From Acanthosoma haemorrhoidale (taxonomy: Eukaryota; Arthropoda; Insecta; Hemiptera; Acanthosomatidae): DNA of 64,000 nt. The translations under genes were made by a program, and so were the position numbers. Location of the stretch: contig OV884014.1 in assembly GCA_930367205.1 (NCBI GenBank), forward strand, positions 120,039,768 to 120,103,767. Direction: 5' to 3'. Every line of letters begins with the position of its first letter. The stretch's first letter is position 1. The notes beneath the pieces were generated by a model that saw only the letters and a program-made list of their open reading frames with translations, had not been told where the DNA came from and ran no database searches. This document shows, one piece after another, positions 1 through 8,032 of the stretch.

Positions 1-221
1 CATCAAATGATGTTGAATATGATTGTATAATGTATCATTAGCACTCATTGTTTCACGTGATACGATCGTATGATTAAAGTTACGAGTGAATATACTATAA
101 AATGATGTCGATTATGATAGTGTACCACATCATTGGCACTCATTATATCACGTGATACGATCGTATAATGAAAGTTACGAGTGAATTTAACATCAAATGA
201 TGTCGATTATAATAGTATACC
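1..221. repeat. Satellite family A, block A1, left part
   Basis: About 2.3 monomers of the 95-bp family A satellite. Each monomer runs from CATCAAATGATGT through CATTGGCACTCAT, the palindromes ATCACGTGAT and ATACGATCGTAT, and ACGAGTGAATATAA. The stretch is collinear with 13648-13868 in block A3. It is the left flank of the retrotransposon; block A1 resumes at 5716. Confidence 0.95.
218..221. other. Target site duplication TACC, left copy
   Basis: TACC lies directly before the AGTTAA terminus of the left LTR and recurs directly after the right LTR at 5716-5719. The unoccupied paralogue at 13865-13868 has a single TACC at this point, so the 4-bp duplication is seen directly. Confidence 0.93.
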
Positions 222-308
222 AGTTAATGCTTACCGGCTTTAGAATTAAGAAACAAAGGGAAAAAAAGGTACAGAGAAACAACACGCTTGAAAGTTAGAA
301 CTAGACTG

Positions 309-314
309 TTTATT
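309..314 (-). promoter_or_regulatory. Possible polyadenylation signal AATAAA in the 3' LTR
   Basis: TTTATT on the plus strand reads AATAAA on the coding strand, about 88 bp before the distal end of the LTR. Position and orientation suit 3' end formation, and the motif is also at 5616-5621 in the other LTR. No transcript evidence is available. Confidence 0.4.
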
Positions 315-343
315 TCGAGTCTATAACCCTGTATATTTACATT

Positions 344-361
344 CGGGATGTTTACATCCCG
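344..361. repeat. LTR hairpin palindrome
   Basis: CGGGATGT and ACATCCCG form perfect 8-bp arms around a central TT. The right arm overlaps a second inverted repeat, CCCGA-CGT-TCGGG (358-370), so two alternative hairpins could form in RNA or single-stranded DNA. The same structure is in the other LTR at 5651-5668. Confidence 0.7.
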
Positions 362-408
362 ACGTTCGGGGATTAAGGTTGAGTACTAATGCTGCCCGGA
401 GCTTAACT

Positions 409-415
409 CCCCCCT
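409..415 (-). other. Polypurine tract
   Basis: The coding strand reads AGGGGGG directly before the AGTTAA start of the 3' LTR, the expected place for the plus-strand primer in reverse transcription. The tract is short and nearly all G, unlike the longer A/G tracts of many LTR elements. Confidence 0.75.
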
Positions 416-837
416 GCCAGTTTACGCACATCTCCTCGTAAACTATGAAGTCTAAGTCTAAATTGAGGACGACTTAGGCGATATTACGATCACTCTCCTA
501 ATCGTACTAAGGGAGCGAAGGCCAGCCCAAACAGTACACAACCTGTAATCCCTTACATTCGGTCGTATTTATAAGACACTTATAGTCCAAATAAAACGCT
601 GCTTCTAACACTGCAGCCACTAGTGACAAAATAAAAAAAAAACAAAAAAAAAATTACATGGCTCATTACTCACAGAAAACAATGGCATCTTACACGCTAC
701 GCAAAGTCGATATTTCTACACAGCCTGTGTACATTCTAAAAAAACAACAAAAAAAAAAAACTTCTAGAAATGGTACAAAGTGTACGTATGTATACCATAC
801 CAAATTTGGCTACGTGCAGAAACGAGGACACTCCAAC
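416..837 (-). other. Non-coding 3' region of the element
   Basis: About 420 bp between the pol stop and the polypurine tract. It has no reading frame of useful length on the coding strand and no envelope-like sequence. It contains A-runs on the plus strand (633-642, 644-653 and one near 751-760). Plus-strand open frames here have no recognisable protein features. Confidence 0.8.
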
Positions 838-3800
838 TCACTCATGGCCAGCACCCTTCCCCCCTGGTGGAAGTTTTAACTGTTCGACGTGGACGGTCCT
901 CCGTTTCGTCGGAGGTCTTGTACTCTCGATGGTGACGATGTTATGCTCCCTGATCACCACCACCTTGAATGGACCCTCGTATCTGATCGACTCTTTGCTC
1001 CGATTAGAGCCAATTTTACGATATACAATCGTCCCAATTTTAAGGTCCCCTATTCGACCCCGGACTTTGAGGTTTACCCGAGAAACTCTCTTGACCTTCT
1101 CCCTCACGATTTTGTCACGAACTTTGCCCCAAAGTTTTCCGAGCTCTAAGTGAGCACTTAACATTTGCTCCGCTATTCCCTCGTCCGCCACCGTCTCTGT
1201 CCCGTTCCGGCGCCTCGCGCGCAGTCCGAAGAGGATCTCGAACGGCGTAAACCCCGTGGTGGAGTGGATGGAATGATTGTATGCCGCCACTGCCTTCGGC
1301 ATCGCCTCGTTCGCCGGCAGACCCTTTTCTACCTGATACACCCGCAGGTGGTCACTCAAGGTACTGTGCAACCTTTCGATGCCTCCGCGACTCTTAGGAT
1401 GTCCTGGGGTGTTGAGATGCCACACGATATCAAGGTTTTTCATCTCCGTCCGAACGTTTGCATTATCGAACTCCCTACCCCCATCAGACGAGATTCGGTC
1501 CGGTACCCCATAAAACTGGAACCACGTTCGTAATGCCTGTAAGACGGCGTTGGATGATTTGTCTTTTACGGCGTACGCCATAGCTACCTTACTGAAGGTA
1601 TCTATTGTCGTAACCCACTTATACCCCTTCCAAGTGAACGTGTCAATCTGTAGTTCACTCAGTGGCGTCTCTGCTGTGGGTGTTTCCTCCTGTTGTCCCT
1701 GTGGTGGGTGTCGATCATATTTAGTCTTAAGACATATATCGCACGTTCCTAAAATCTCTTGGATCGTCTTTTTCATATCCCACCAGAAGTACCGTCGCTG
1801 TAATGCTTGCAAAGTCTCCGGCGCACCGCGGTGGTTCGTCTTCCCTTGATGGTAGGCAAGCGTTACTTCCCGCTGCCGTTCCTCATCACGCAGTGTCTGG
1901 ACCATAGACAGACAACGAACAAACGATCGATCAATACCCAGTTGTTCTGTTCTCCATAATTTCTTGATCAGATCCCACACTGTCGCGTTGCCGACAAATA
2001 GATGGTAGGTCTTCCCTGGTCTGGATGCATCTTTCAATGCCTGGCAAATTTGGTCACCCTTGACACCCGGTTGGGACCAGATTGTCGTAATACTATTCTT
2101 GCCATAGTTTTCATGAGTAGCTCGCATCAGGCCGGTCGTTTGCGTCTTCCAAATAATTTGTCGCCGTTTATCGTTAATCATACCCTCGATCGTCTCCATT
2201 TCCACCGGACGTTCTCCGGCAGATTCTTCCGCTTCTTGGTGTTCGCTCCCATCGCTATCGTCCCGCGTACCGCGACTTCCATCTTCCCCGGGCGCCCATT
2301 CCTGGATAAATTGTCTGTGATCCCCGGACGTTTCCCCTTCCTCGACTGCATTTACGGTAATCGCTCGAGATAGCCAGTCCGCCACTACATTGTCCTTCCC
2401 TGGTTTGTATACAATTTCCAGGTTGTATTGGGACAAAAACTCCTTCCAGCGTGTCACCCTGGCTGATGATTCCTTAAGCTTCCCCACCCATTGAAGAGGT
2501 CTGTGGTCCGTATGTACTCTGAATCTCCGCCCGAAGACGTATGGACGAAAATGGTCAATAGCCCATATGATGCCAAGAAGTTCACGCTCGAGGGCACTGT
2601 ACCGCGCTTCCGTGTCGGTCAGTCTTCGACTCGCGTACGCCACTGGTCGTTCCCCCCCATCTCCCTCCTGCGACAGCACCGCTCCCAATGCATACTCACT
2701 TGCGTCGGTGGTGATAGTAAATAGCTTCTCAAAATCGGGAAACGCCAGGATTGGTTCCTCTTGCAGTCGAGCCATGCATTTTCGAAGGTTTTGCTCCATA
2801 ATAGGTGTAATCGCTATCCGCGCCCCCTTCCGCAGCAGGTTACTGATGGGTACGAGATACTCTGCCATGTCTGGCACAAAACGCCGATAGTAATTTAGCG
2901 TACCTAAAAGTCGCCGAATGCCCTTGACGTCTTTCGGCACCGCTATCTTTCGAATTGCGTCGACTTTTGCAGAATCCGGCTGGACTCCCTCCCTCGAGAT
3001 GGTATGCCCTAAGAAGTTGATCCGATCCTCTCCCAGCGATGATTTTTCCATCGACAATTTTAACCCGAATTCACGCAAACGTCGAAATACCCTCCGGAGA
3101 TCTTCGATGTGTTCGGATTCTGTTCGGCTGAAGATCAACAGATCGTCCATATAAATCTGGCATACCGCCTCGTCTATCCCCCTCAGGATTTCGTCCATCA
3201 ATCTCTGGAAAGTAATCGGAGCGTTCTTCAAACCAAATGGCATCCGAGTGAACTCATAGTGCCCCCTCTCGAAAGTAAACGCTGTTTTGTGTTGATCGGT
3301 AGCGCTCATTTTGATTTGATGGTACCCTGCTTTCAAATCCAAAGTGCTAAAGATTGTGGCTCCATTCAGTCTGTCGAGAATGTCCTCAAAACGGGGAATC
3401 GGATACTTCTCATCCGTTGTGTTTTCATTTAATTTTCTAAAATCGACGACGACTCTATATCTCTCCCCCTCCTCTCCCGGTTTACTCTTCTTTCGTACTG
3501 CCCACAGAGGACTATTATAAGGGGATGTGCTATCAACGATTATACCCTGTCGTCTTAAGCTGTCGATTTCTGTCCGGATATGTTGGCGGAGTGCCTGCGG
3601 ATATCGTCTCTCCTTCACGTACGTTATTCGGTCAGATTTTAATGGGATTTCATGTACTGTCTTCCCCGTTGCCCCAAGCATATCACCCTCCACGTAAAAA
3701 ATATCTCCGAACTCCCTACGTAAGCTTTCCCTCCAGTCCACAACTTTCTTGACTGCCCCTATCCGCGCACTCCCACCTCTTACGGTCCCTTGACATTGAT

Positions 3801-4218
3801 AAGTAACCCCCCCCAACTTGATCCGCCACTCCTTTCCCTTGTTCTCTACAAGCGCGCCTACCCGACCCAATAAGTCACACCCCACTATTATTTCATACTC
3901 GCGCGGCATGTACTCCACAATATGTACGTTAATATCGCCCTTTTTTTTCGCCCATTTCTCTAAATTCACGACCGCCTCTCCCGCCACTTTACAGGGCCCG
4001 CCCAGGGTAATTAACTTGCACTTACATACCTTGACCTGGAGTGCCCTCTCTCTGCCATACAGCCGCTCCAACGCACCGCGTGACATTATGGTATTGGTGC
4101 TTCCTGTATCCACCAAGCACCTCTCTCCCCCCTCGACTCTAATTATTGGCAACTCGCACAGTTTCCCTCTCACTGTATTACACTTTAGGGTGCGGTCGCC
4201 ACTCTGCTGCCACCCTCC
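838..4218 (-). CDS. pol: Pol polyprotein: protease, reverse transcriptase, RNase H, integrase
   Basis: The enzymes that copy the element's RNA into DNA and integrate it. The frame is open from 4218, the codon after the gag stop; no ATG lies near its start, and the first alternative start is GTG at 4173, so synthesis most likely begins by reading through the gag UGA. Numbered from that GTG (1111 residues): aspartic protease DTGSTNTI (active D22); RT with VVDFRKLN (242-249), LDLKAGYHQI (279-288) and catalytic YMDD (341-344); RNase H with TTDAS (D490), YSALERELL and HTDHRPL (D556); integrase zinc finger H775, H781, C811, C814; integrase core D844, D897, E933 with DD35E spacing; GPF motif near 1067-1069. 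No chromodomain is seen. An acidic linker (about 605-770) separates RNase H and integrase. All catalytic residues are present. Confidence 0.96.
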   Translation of the reverse strand, partial: GGWQQSGDRTLKCNTVRGKLCELPIIRVEGGERCLVDTGSTNTIMSRGALERLYGRERALQVKVCKCKLITLGGPCKVAGEAVVNLEKWAKKKGDINVHIVEYMPREYEIIVGCDLLGRVGALVENKGKEWRIKLGGVTYQCQGTVRGGSARIGAVKKVVDWRESLRREFGDIFYVEGDMLGATGKTVHEIPLKSDRITYVKERRYPQALRQHIRTEIDSLRRQGIIVDSTSPYNSPLWAVRKKSKPGEEGERYRVVVDFRKLNENTTDEKYPIPRFEDILDRLNGATIFSTLDLKAGYHQIKMSATDQHKTAFTFERGHYEFTRMPFGLKNAPITFQRLMDEILRGIDEAVCQIYMDDLLIFSRTESEHIEDLRRVFRRLREFGLKLSMEKSSLGEDRINFLGHTISREGVQPDSAKVDAIRKIAVPKDVKGIRRLLGTLNYYRRFVPDMAEYLVPISNLLRKGARIAITPIMEQNLRKCMARLQEEPILAFPDFEKLFTITTDASEYALGAVLSQEGDGGERPVAYASRRLTDTEARYSALERELLGIIWAIDHFRPYVFGRRFRVHTDHRPLQWVGKLKESSARVTRWKEFLSQYNLEIVYKPGKDNVVADWLSRAITVNAVEEGETSGDHRQFIQEWAPGEDGSRGTRDDSDGSEHQEAEESAGERPVEMETIEGMINDKRRQIIWKTQTTGLMRATHENYGKNSITTIWSQPGVKGDQICQALKDASRPGKTYHLFVGNATVWDLIKKLWRTEQLGIDRSFVRCLSMVQTLRDEERQREVTLAYHQGKTNHRGAPETLQALQRRYFWWDMKKTIQEILGTCDICLKTKYDRHPPQGQQEETPTAETPLSELQIDTFTWKGYKWVTTIDTFSKVAMAYAVKDKSSNAVLQALRTWFQFYGVPDRISSDGGREFDNANVRTEMKNLDIVWHLNTPGHPKSRGGIERLHSTLSDHLRVYQVEKGLPANEAMPKAVAAYNHSIHSTTGFTPFEILFGLRARRRNGTETVADEGIAEQMLSAHLELGKLWGKVRDKIVREKVKRVSRVNLKVRGRIGDLKIGTIVYRKIGSNRSKESIRYEGPFKVVVIREHNIVTIESTRPPTKRRTVHVEQLKLPPGGKGAGHE

Positions 4219-4221
4219 TCA
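4219..4221 (-). promoter_or_regulatory. In-frame UGA between gag and pol, candidate readthrough site
   Basis: Gag ends in TGA, and the next 15 codons up to the GTG at 4173 stay open in the same frame as pol. A frameshift would leave the pol frame, so expression of pol needs stop suppression, or the TGA is a mutation of a fused gag-pol frame. GGAGGG follows the stop. CGA to TGA is one transition at a CpG, which keeps the mutation explanation open. Confidence 0.7.
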
Positions 4222-5421
4222 GGCTGCCACACGCCGCTCCCATCTTCTCGAAGTAGTCTTCTTTCGCTCATGCTCTCGGCTCCTGTCGCGAGCCGGCTCT
4301 TCTTCCGTTTCCGACGTTCCTGACGCTCCTGAAGATTCCTCAGCTGAAGATTCATTACCCCTGGGTGATATATTTCTTCTTTCCCGCATCGTTTGCGTAT
4401 TCACTTCCATGGGTTCTGCCCTATGAACATCTCTCCTCCGATACACGTAAGGGCAATGCCTAGCGATATGCCCCTCCTCACTGCACTCGAAACATTTTGT
4501 GCGGGGGCACTGTGCCACTAAATGACTCGTCTTCCCGCACCCATGGCATTTTCTCTCTTCTCTGCGGGGTCCGTACCTGGGTCTCGCCGCCCTGAACCTC
4601 CTTTCGCCTGCCGCTCCCCTGTCCCTACCGGTTGGTGTTTCGACTTTTTTCCAATTTGATTTAGGGACCCTGGTTCTTCTGTACACTATCCGGCTCCATT
4701 CTCCCTCATCCTCATGTATCCTCGATTCCTCCTCCCTGGCGCTGGTGTCAATCATGACTTGGGCACATTCGAGGAATGAGCGCTCATTAGGGAATACCTC
4801 TTTTCTCCCTGTTTCCTTCGCCAACTGTACCTTTAGTATAGTAGACAGAAATCCCATTCTGCCCTCTACCTCTTCGATGCTCATTGTCTCTCTCATTTTC
4901 TCCATTATTTGATTATAACGGGTTAGAAGAACTGCGGCATATTGGCCGCTACTCTGCCTTGATGATTTTGTTTCCCGGAACATCTGGAAAATATCTTCTT
5001 CAGGCGTCCATCGCCCCCCTCCATATGCTTTCTTTAGCCGCATCTTCACCGTTTCCCACGACGTCTCCTCATCCGCTTGGATCTGGTTGAGAATCCTTCT
5101 CTTGACCCGACATATCAGGGCCGCTCTTAGTGACTCTGCATCCCTGGGGTCCAGAAGATTTTCCTCCGATTTTGCTAGAATTAAGGCAGTGAGGCGATCT
5201 CCTCCCTTCAGAAAGTGGTTGAGTTCTCCTAATTCGCCAGTGAACCATTCCAGCTCTGAAATTGCATTTCTCAGATCTTGAGTGTTCATTGCTTTCACTC
5301 TCATCAACGCAAGAGCGGTAGCATGAGCTTCTGGCAAAATGCCCACCCTTCTCGTTGCTACATGTTCCGCGCCATCCGCTACGTTCAGAACAGGTGGTCG
5401 TAGCACGCCTCCTTCCGCCAT
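4219..5421 (-). CDS. gag: Gag, nucleocapsid-containing structural protein
   Basis: A 400-residue protein that would assemble the particle and bind the element's RNA. It starts at the ATG at 5421, about 107 bp after the 5' LTR, and no other start is needed. The N-terminal two thirds is charged and mainly helical-looking, as in capsid domains of this group, with no motif I can name. A basic stretch (about 265-291) leads into two perfect CX2CX4HX4C zinc knuckles: C292, C295, H300, C305 and C310, C313, H318, C323. The C-terminus is a Ser/Glu-rich then Arg-rich tail (about 356-400). It ends in TGA in the same frame as pol. The assignment rests on the knuckles and position; sequence similarity to a named gag was not tested. 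Confidence 0.93.
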   Translation of the reverse strand: MAEGGVLRPPVLNVADGAEHVATRRVGILPEAHATALALMRVKAMNTQDLRNAISELEWFTGELGELNHFLKGGDRLTALILAKSEENLLDPRDAESLRAALICRVKRRILNQIQADEETSWETVKMRLKKAYGGGRWTPEEDIFQMFRETKSSRQSSGQYAAVLLTRYNQIMEKMRETMSIEEVEGRMGFLSTILKVQLAKETGRKEVFPNERSFLECAQVMIDTSAREEESRIHEDEGEWSRIVYRRTRVPKSNWKKVETPTGRDRGAAGERRFRAARPRYGPRREERKCHGCGKTSHLVAQCPRTKCFECSEEGHIARHCPYVYRRRDVHRAEPMEVNTQTMRERRNISPRGNESSAEESSGASGTSETEEEPARDRSREHERKKTTSRRWERRVAA

Positions 5422-5514
5422 TCTTTCTTCAATTTTTTATTTAACACGGCAAAAAGGAAAAAAAAAAAAAATCGAACAGACGTCGCTTACTTTTCTTTCC
5501 ACACCACGAGTTCA
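5422..5514 (-). other. 5' untranslated leader of the element
   Basis: A short leader of about 93 bp between the primer binding site and the gag ATG. It includes a 14-base A-run on the plus strand (5458-5471), which is poly-T on the coding strand. No other signal is visible. Confidence 0.75.
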
Positions 5515-5529
5515 CGGGTTTCGGCACCA
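5515..5529 (-). other. Primer binding site matching tRNA-Phe
   Basis: The plus strand reads CGGGTTTCGGCACCA, which equals the last 15 nt of metazoan tRNA-Phe including CCA (tRNA sequence from memory); the match breaks at 5514. It abuts the 5' LTR and shares its last base with the LTR end, as in gypsy-like elements. It would prime minus-strand DNA synthesis. Confidence 0.82.
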
Positions 5530-5715
5530 GTTAATGCTTACCGGCTTTAGAATTAAGAAACAAAGGGAAAAAAAGGTACAGAGAAACAACACGCTTGAAA
5601 GTTAGAACTAGACTGTTTATTTCGAGTCTATAACCCTGTATATTTACATTCGGGATGTTTACATCCCGACGTTCGGGGATTAAGGTTGAGTACTGATGCT
5701 GCCCGGAGCTTAACT
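5529..5715 (-). repeat. 5' LTR of the retrotransposon
   Basis: A 187-bp LTR that would carry the promoter, identical to 222-408 except G at 5695. It has the terminal inverted repeat AGTTAA...TTAACT, and its copy of the hairpin palindrome lies at 5651-5668. I could not place a transcription start with confidence. Confidence 0.95.
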
Positions 5716-5719
5716 TACC
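5716..5719. other. Target site duplication TACC, right copy
   Basis: Direct repeat of 218-221, immediately outside the right LTR. The satellite monomer resumes here with CGCATCATTGGC. Confidence 0.93.
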
Positions 5720-6345
5720 GCATCATTGGCACTCATTATATCACGTGATACTATCGTATGATTGAAGTCACGAGTGAATATAACATCAAATAATGCTAAA
5801 TATGATTGTATAGTGTAGCATTGACACTCATTGTATCACGAGATACGATCGTATGATTGAAGTCACGAGTGAATATAACATCAAATAATGCTAAATATGA
5901 TTGTATAGTGTAGCATTGACACTCATTGTATCACGAGATACGATCGTATGATTAAAGTCACGAGTGAATATAACATCAAATGATGTTGAATATGATTGTA
6001 TAATGTATCATTAGCACTCATTGTTTCACGTGATACGATCGTATGATTAAAGTTACGAGTGAATATACTATTAAATGATGTCGATTATGATAGTGTACCG
6101 CATCATTGGCACTCATTATATCACGTGATACTATCGTATGATTGAAGTCACGAGTGAATATAACATCAAATAATGCTAAATATGATTGTATAGTGTAGCA
6201 TTGGCACTTATTATATCACGTGATACGATCGTATAATGAAAGTTACGAGTGAATATACTATTAAATGATGTCGATTATGATAGTGTACCGCATCATTGGC
6301 ACTAATTGTATCACGTGATACGATCGTATGATCAAAGCTACGAGT
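5716..6345. repeat. Satellite family A, block A1, right part
   Basis: About 6.6 monomers of 95 bp. With 1-221 it is collinear, base position for base position, with 13648-14494 of block A3, so the insertion removed nothing. It includes two adjacent TAATGCTAAATATG-type monomers in which the E-box CACGTG is changed to CACGAG. Confidence 0.95.
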
Positions 6346-8032
6346 TAACATAATAGGGCAGGAATTATTGTACCAGCTATAAAATACTCTTATATGTAAA
6401 AATTTAACTTTTTGATGACATTTTCCTTGTTTTGGTATCAGGAGAACTTAATGGGGCAGGAGCAAACGTACTAGACATGAAACACGCATTTTCAAAAAAT
6501 TCGACTTTTTGACGATATTTTCCTTGATTTCGTATCAGGAGAACATAAAAGAGCAGGAGCTAACGTTCCAACTATGAAATACCCATTTTTTAAAAATTCG
6601 ACTTTTTGACGATATTTTCCTTGTTTTCGTATCAGGAGAACATAAAAGAGCAGGAGCTAACGTACAAGCTATGAAATACGCAATTTTTGTAAAAAATTCG
6701 ACTTTTTGACGATATTTTCCTTGTTTTGGTATCAGGAGAACATAATGGGGCAGGAGCTAACGTACTAGCTATGAAATACGCATTTTCGAAAAATTCGACT
6801 TTTTGACGATATTTTCTTTGATTTCGTATCAGGAGAACATAAAAGAGCAGGAGCTAACGTTCCAGCTACAAAAAACGCATTTTTGTAAAAATTTGAATTT
6901 TAGACGATATTTTCTTTGTTTTGGTATCAGGAGAACATAAAAGAGCAGGAGCTAACATTCCAGCTATGAAATACCCATTTTTTAAAAATTCGACTTTTTG
7001 ACGATATTTTCCTTGTTTTCGTATCAGGAGAACATAATGGGACAGGAGCTGACGTGCTAGCTATGAAATACGCATTTTTTAAAAATTCGACTTTTTGACG
7101 ATATTTTCCTGGTTTTCGTATCAGGAGAACATAAAAGAGCAGGAGCTAACGTTCCAGCTATGAAATACGCATTTTTGTAAAAATTTGAATTTTAGACGAT
7201 ATTTTCTTTGTTTTGGTATCAGGAGAACATAATGGGACAGGAGCTAACGTACCAGCTATAAAATACGCATTTTTGTAAAAATTTGAGTTTTTGACGATAT
7301 TTTCCTTGATTTCGTATCAGGACAACATAAAAGAGCAGGAGCTAACGTACTAGCTATGAAATACGCATTTTCGAAAAATTCGACTTTTTGACGATATTTT
7401 CCTTGATTTTGTATGAGGAGAACATAATGGGGCAGGAGCTAACGTACTAGCTATGAAATACGCATTTTCGAAAAATTCGACTTTTTGACGATATTTTCTT
7501 TGATTTCGTATCAGGAGAACATAAAAGAGCAGGAGCTAACGTTCCAGCTACAAAAAACGCATTTTTGTAAAAATTTGAATTTTAGACGATATTTTCTTTG
7601 TTTTGGTATCAGGAGAACATAATGGGACAGGAGCTAACGTACCAGCTATGAGATACCTATTTTTTTAAAATTTGACTTTTTGACGATATTTTCTTGGTTT
7701 TCGTAACAGGAGACATAATGGGGCAGGAGCTAACGTACTAGCTATGAAATACGCATTTTTAAAAAATTCAACTTTTTGACGATATTTTTCTCGTTTTCGT
7801 ATCAGGAGAACATAATAGGGCAGGAGCTAACGTACCAGCTATGAAATACGCATTTTTGTAAAAATTTGACTTTTGGACGATATTTTTCTTGTTTTGGTAT
7901 CAGGATAACATAATGGGACAGGAGCTAACGTACTAGCTCTAAATACGCATTTTTGTAAAAATTCGACTTTTTGACGTCATTTTTCTTGTTTTGGTGTCAG
8001 GAGAACATAAAGGGGCAAGAGCTAACGTACAA
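6346..8032. repeat. Satellite family B, block B1
   Basis: 1687 bp, about 17 monomers of 97 bp. Monomer landmarks are GGAGCTAACGTACTAGCTAT, GAAATACGCATTTT, TCGACTTTTTGACGATATTT and CGTATCAGGAGAACATAA. It starts with the short (type I) A-to-B junction, with GGAATTATTGTACC at its head. It has the same length as B3, B4 and B9. Confidence 0.95.

Larger units (their letters stand above)
222..408 (-). repeat. 3' LTR of the retrotransposon
   Basis: A 187-bp direct repeat of 5529-5715, differing only at position 388 (A here, G at 5695). It is bounded by the short inverted repeat AGTTAA...TTAACT. It is the 3' LTR because gag and pol run on the minus strand. On the minus strand it holds an AATAAA (309-314) and two overlapping inverted repeats near 344-368. 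Confidence 0.95.
222..5715 (-). mobile_element. Complete Ty3/gypsy-type LTR retrotransposon
   Basis: A 5494-bp element read on the minus strand, with this order in its own direction: 5' LTR (5529-5715), tRNA-Phe primer site, short leader, gag, in-frame UGA, pol, non-coding 3' region, polypurine tract, 3' LTR (222-408). The pol order protease, RT, RNase H, integrase is that of the Ty3/gypsy group. LTR ends are AGTTAA and TTAACT, not the usual TG and CA; AGTTA starts and TAC-type targets recall Drosophila gypsy (from memory). There is no env-like reading frame. Both gag and pol are open apart from the UGA between them, and the LTRs differ at one of 187 sites, so the insertion is young. Base composition is much less AT-rich than the surrounding satellite. 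Confidence 0.96.

Noticed and set aside
416..837. Envelope gene remnant
   Set aside because: No frame, signal peptide or membrane segment could be supported.
658..879. Plus-strand open frames within the element, also at 770, 889, 1165, 3818 and others
   Set aside because: They are antisense to gag or pol, or in the non-coding 3' region, with no domain features.
838..4173. Pol starting at the GTG at 4173
   Set aside because: GTG is an unlikely start in a eukaryote, and the frame is open up to the gag stop, so the start was not accepted as real.
6346..8032. CENP-B box in family B around TTTCGTATCAGGAGA
   Set aside because: TTCG and the A nine bases after the first T fit, but the required CGGG core is absent (AGAA instead).
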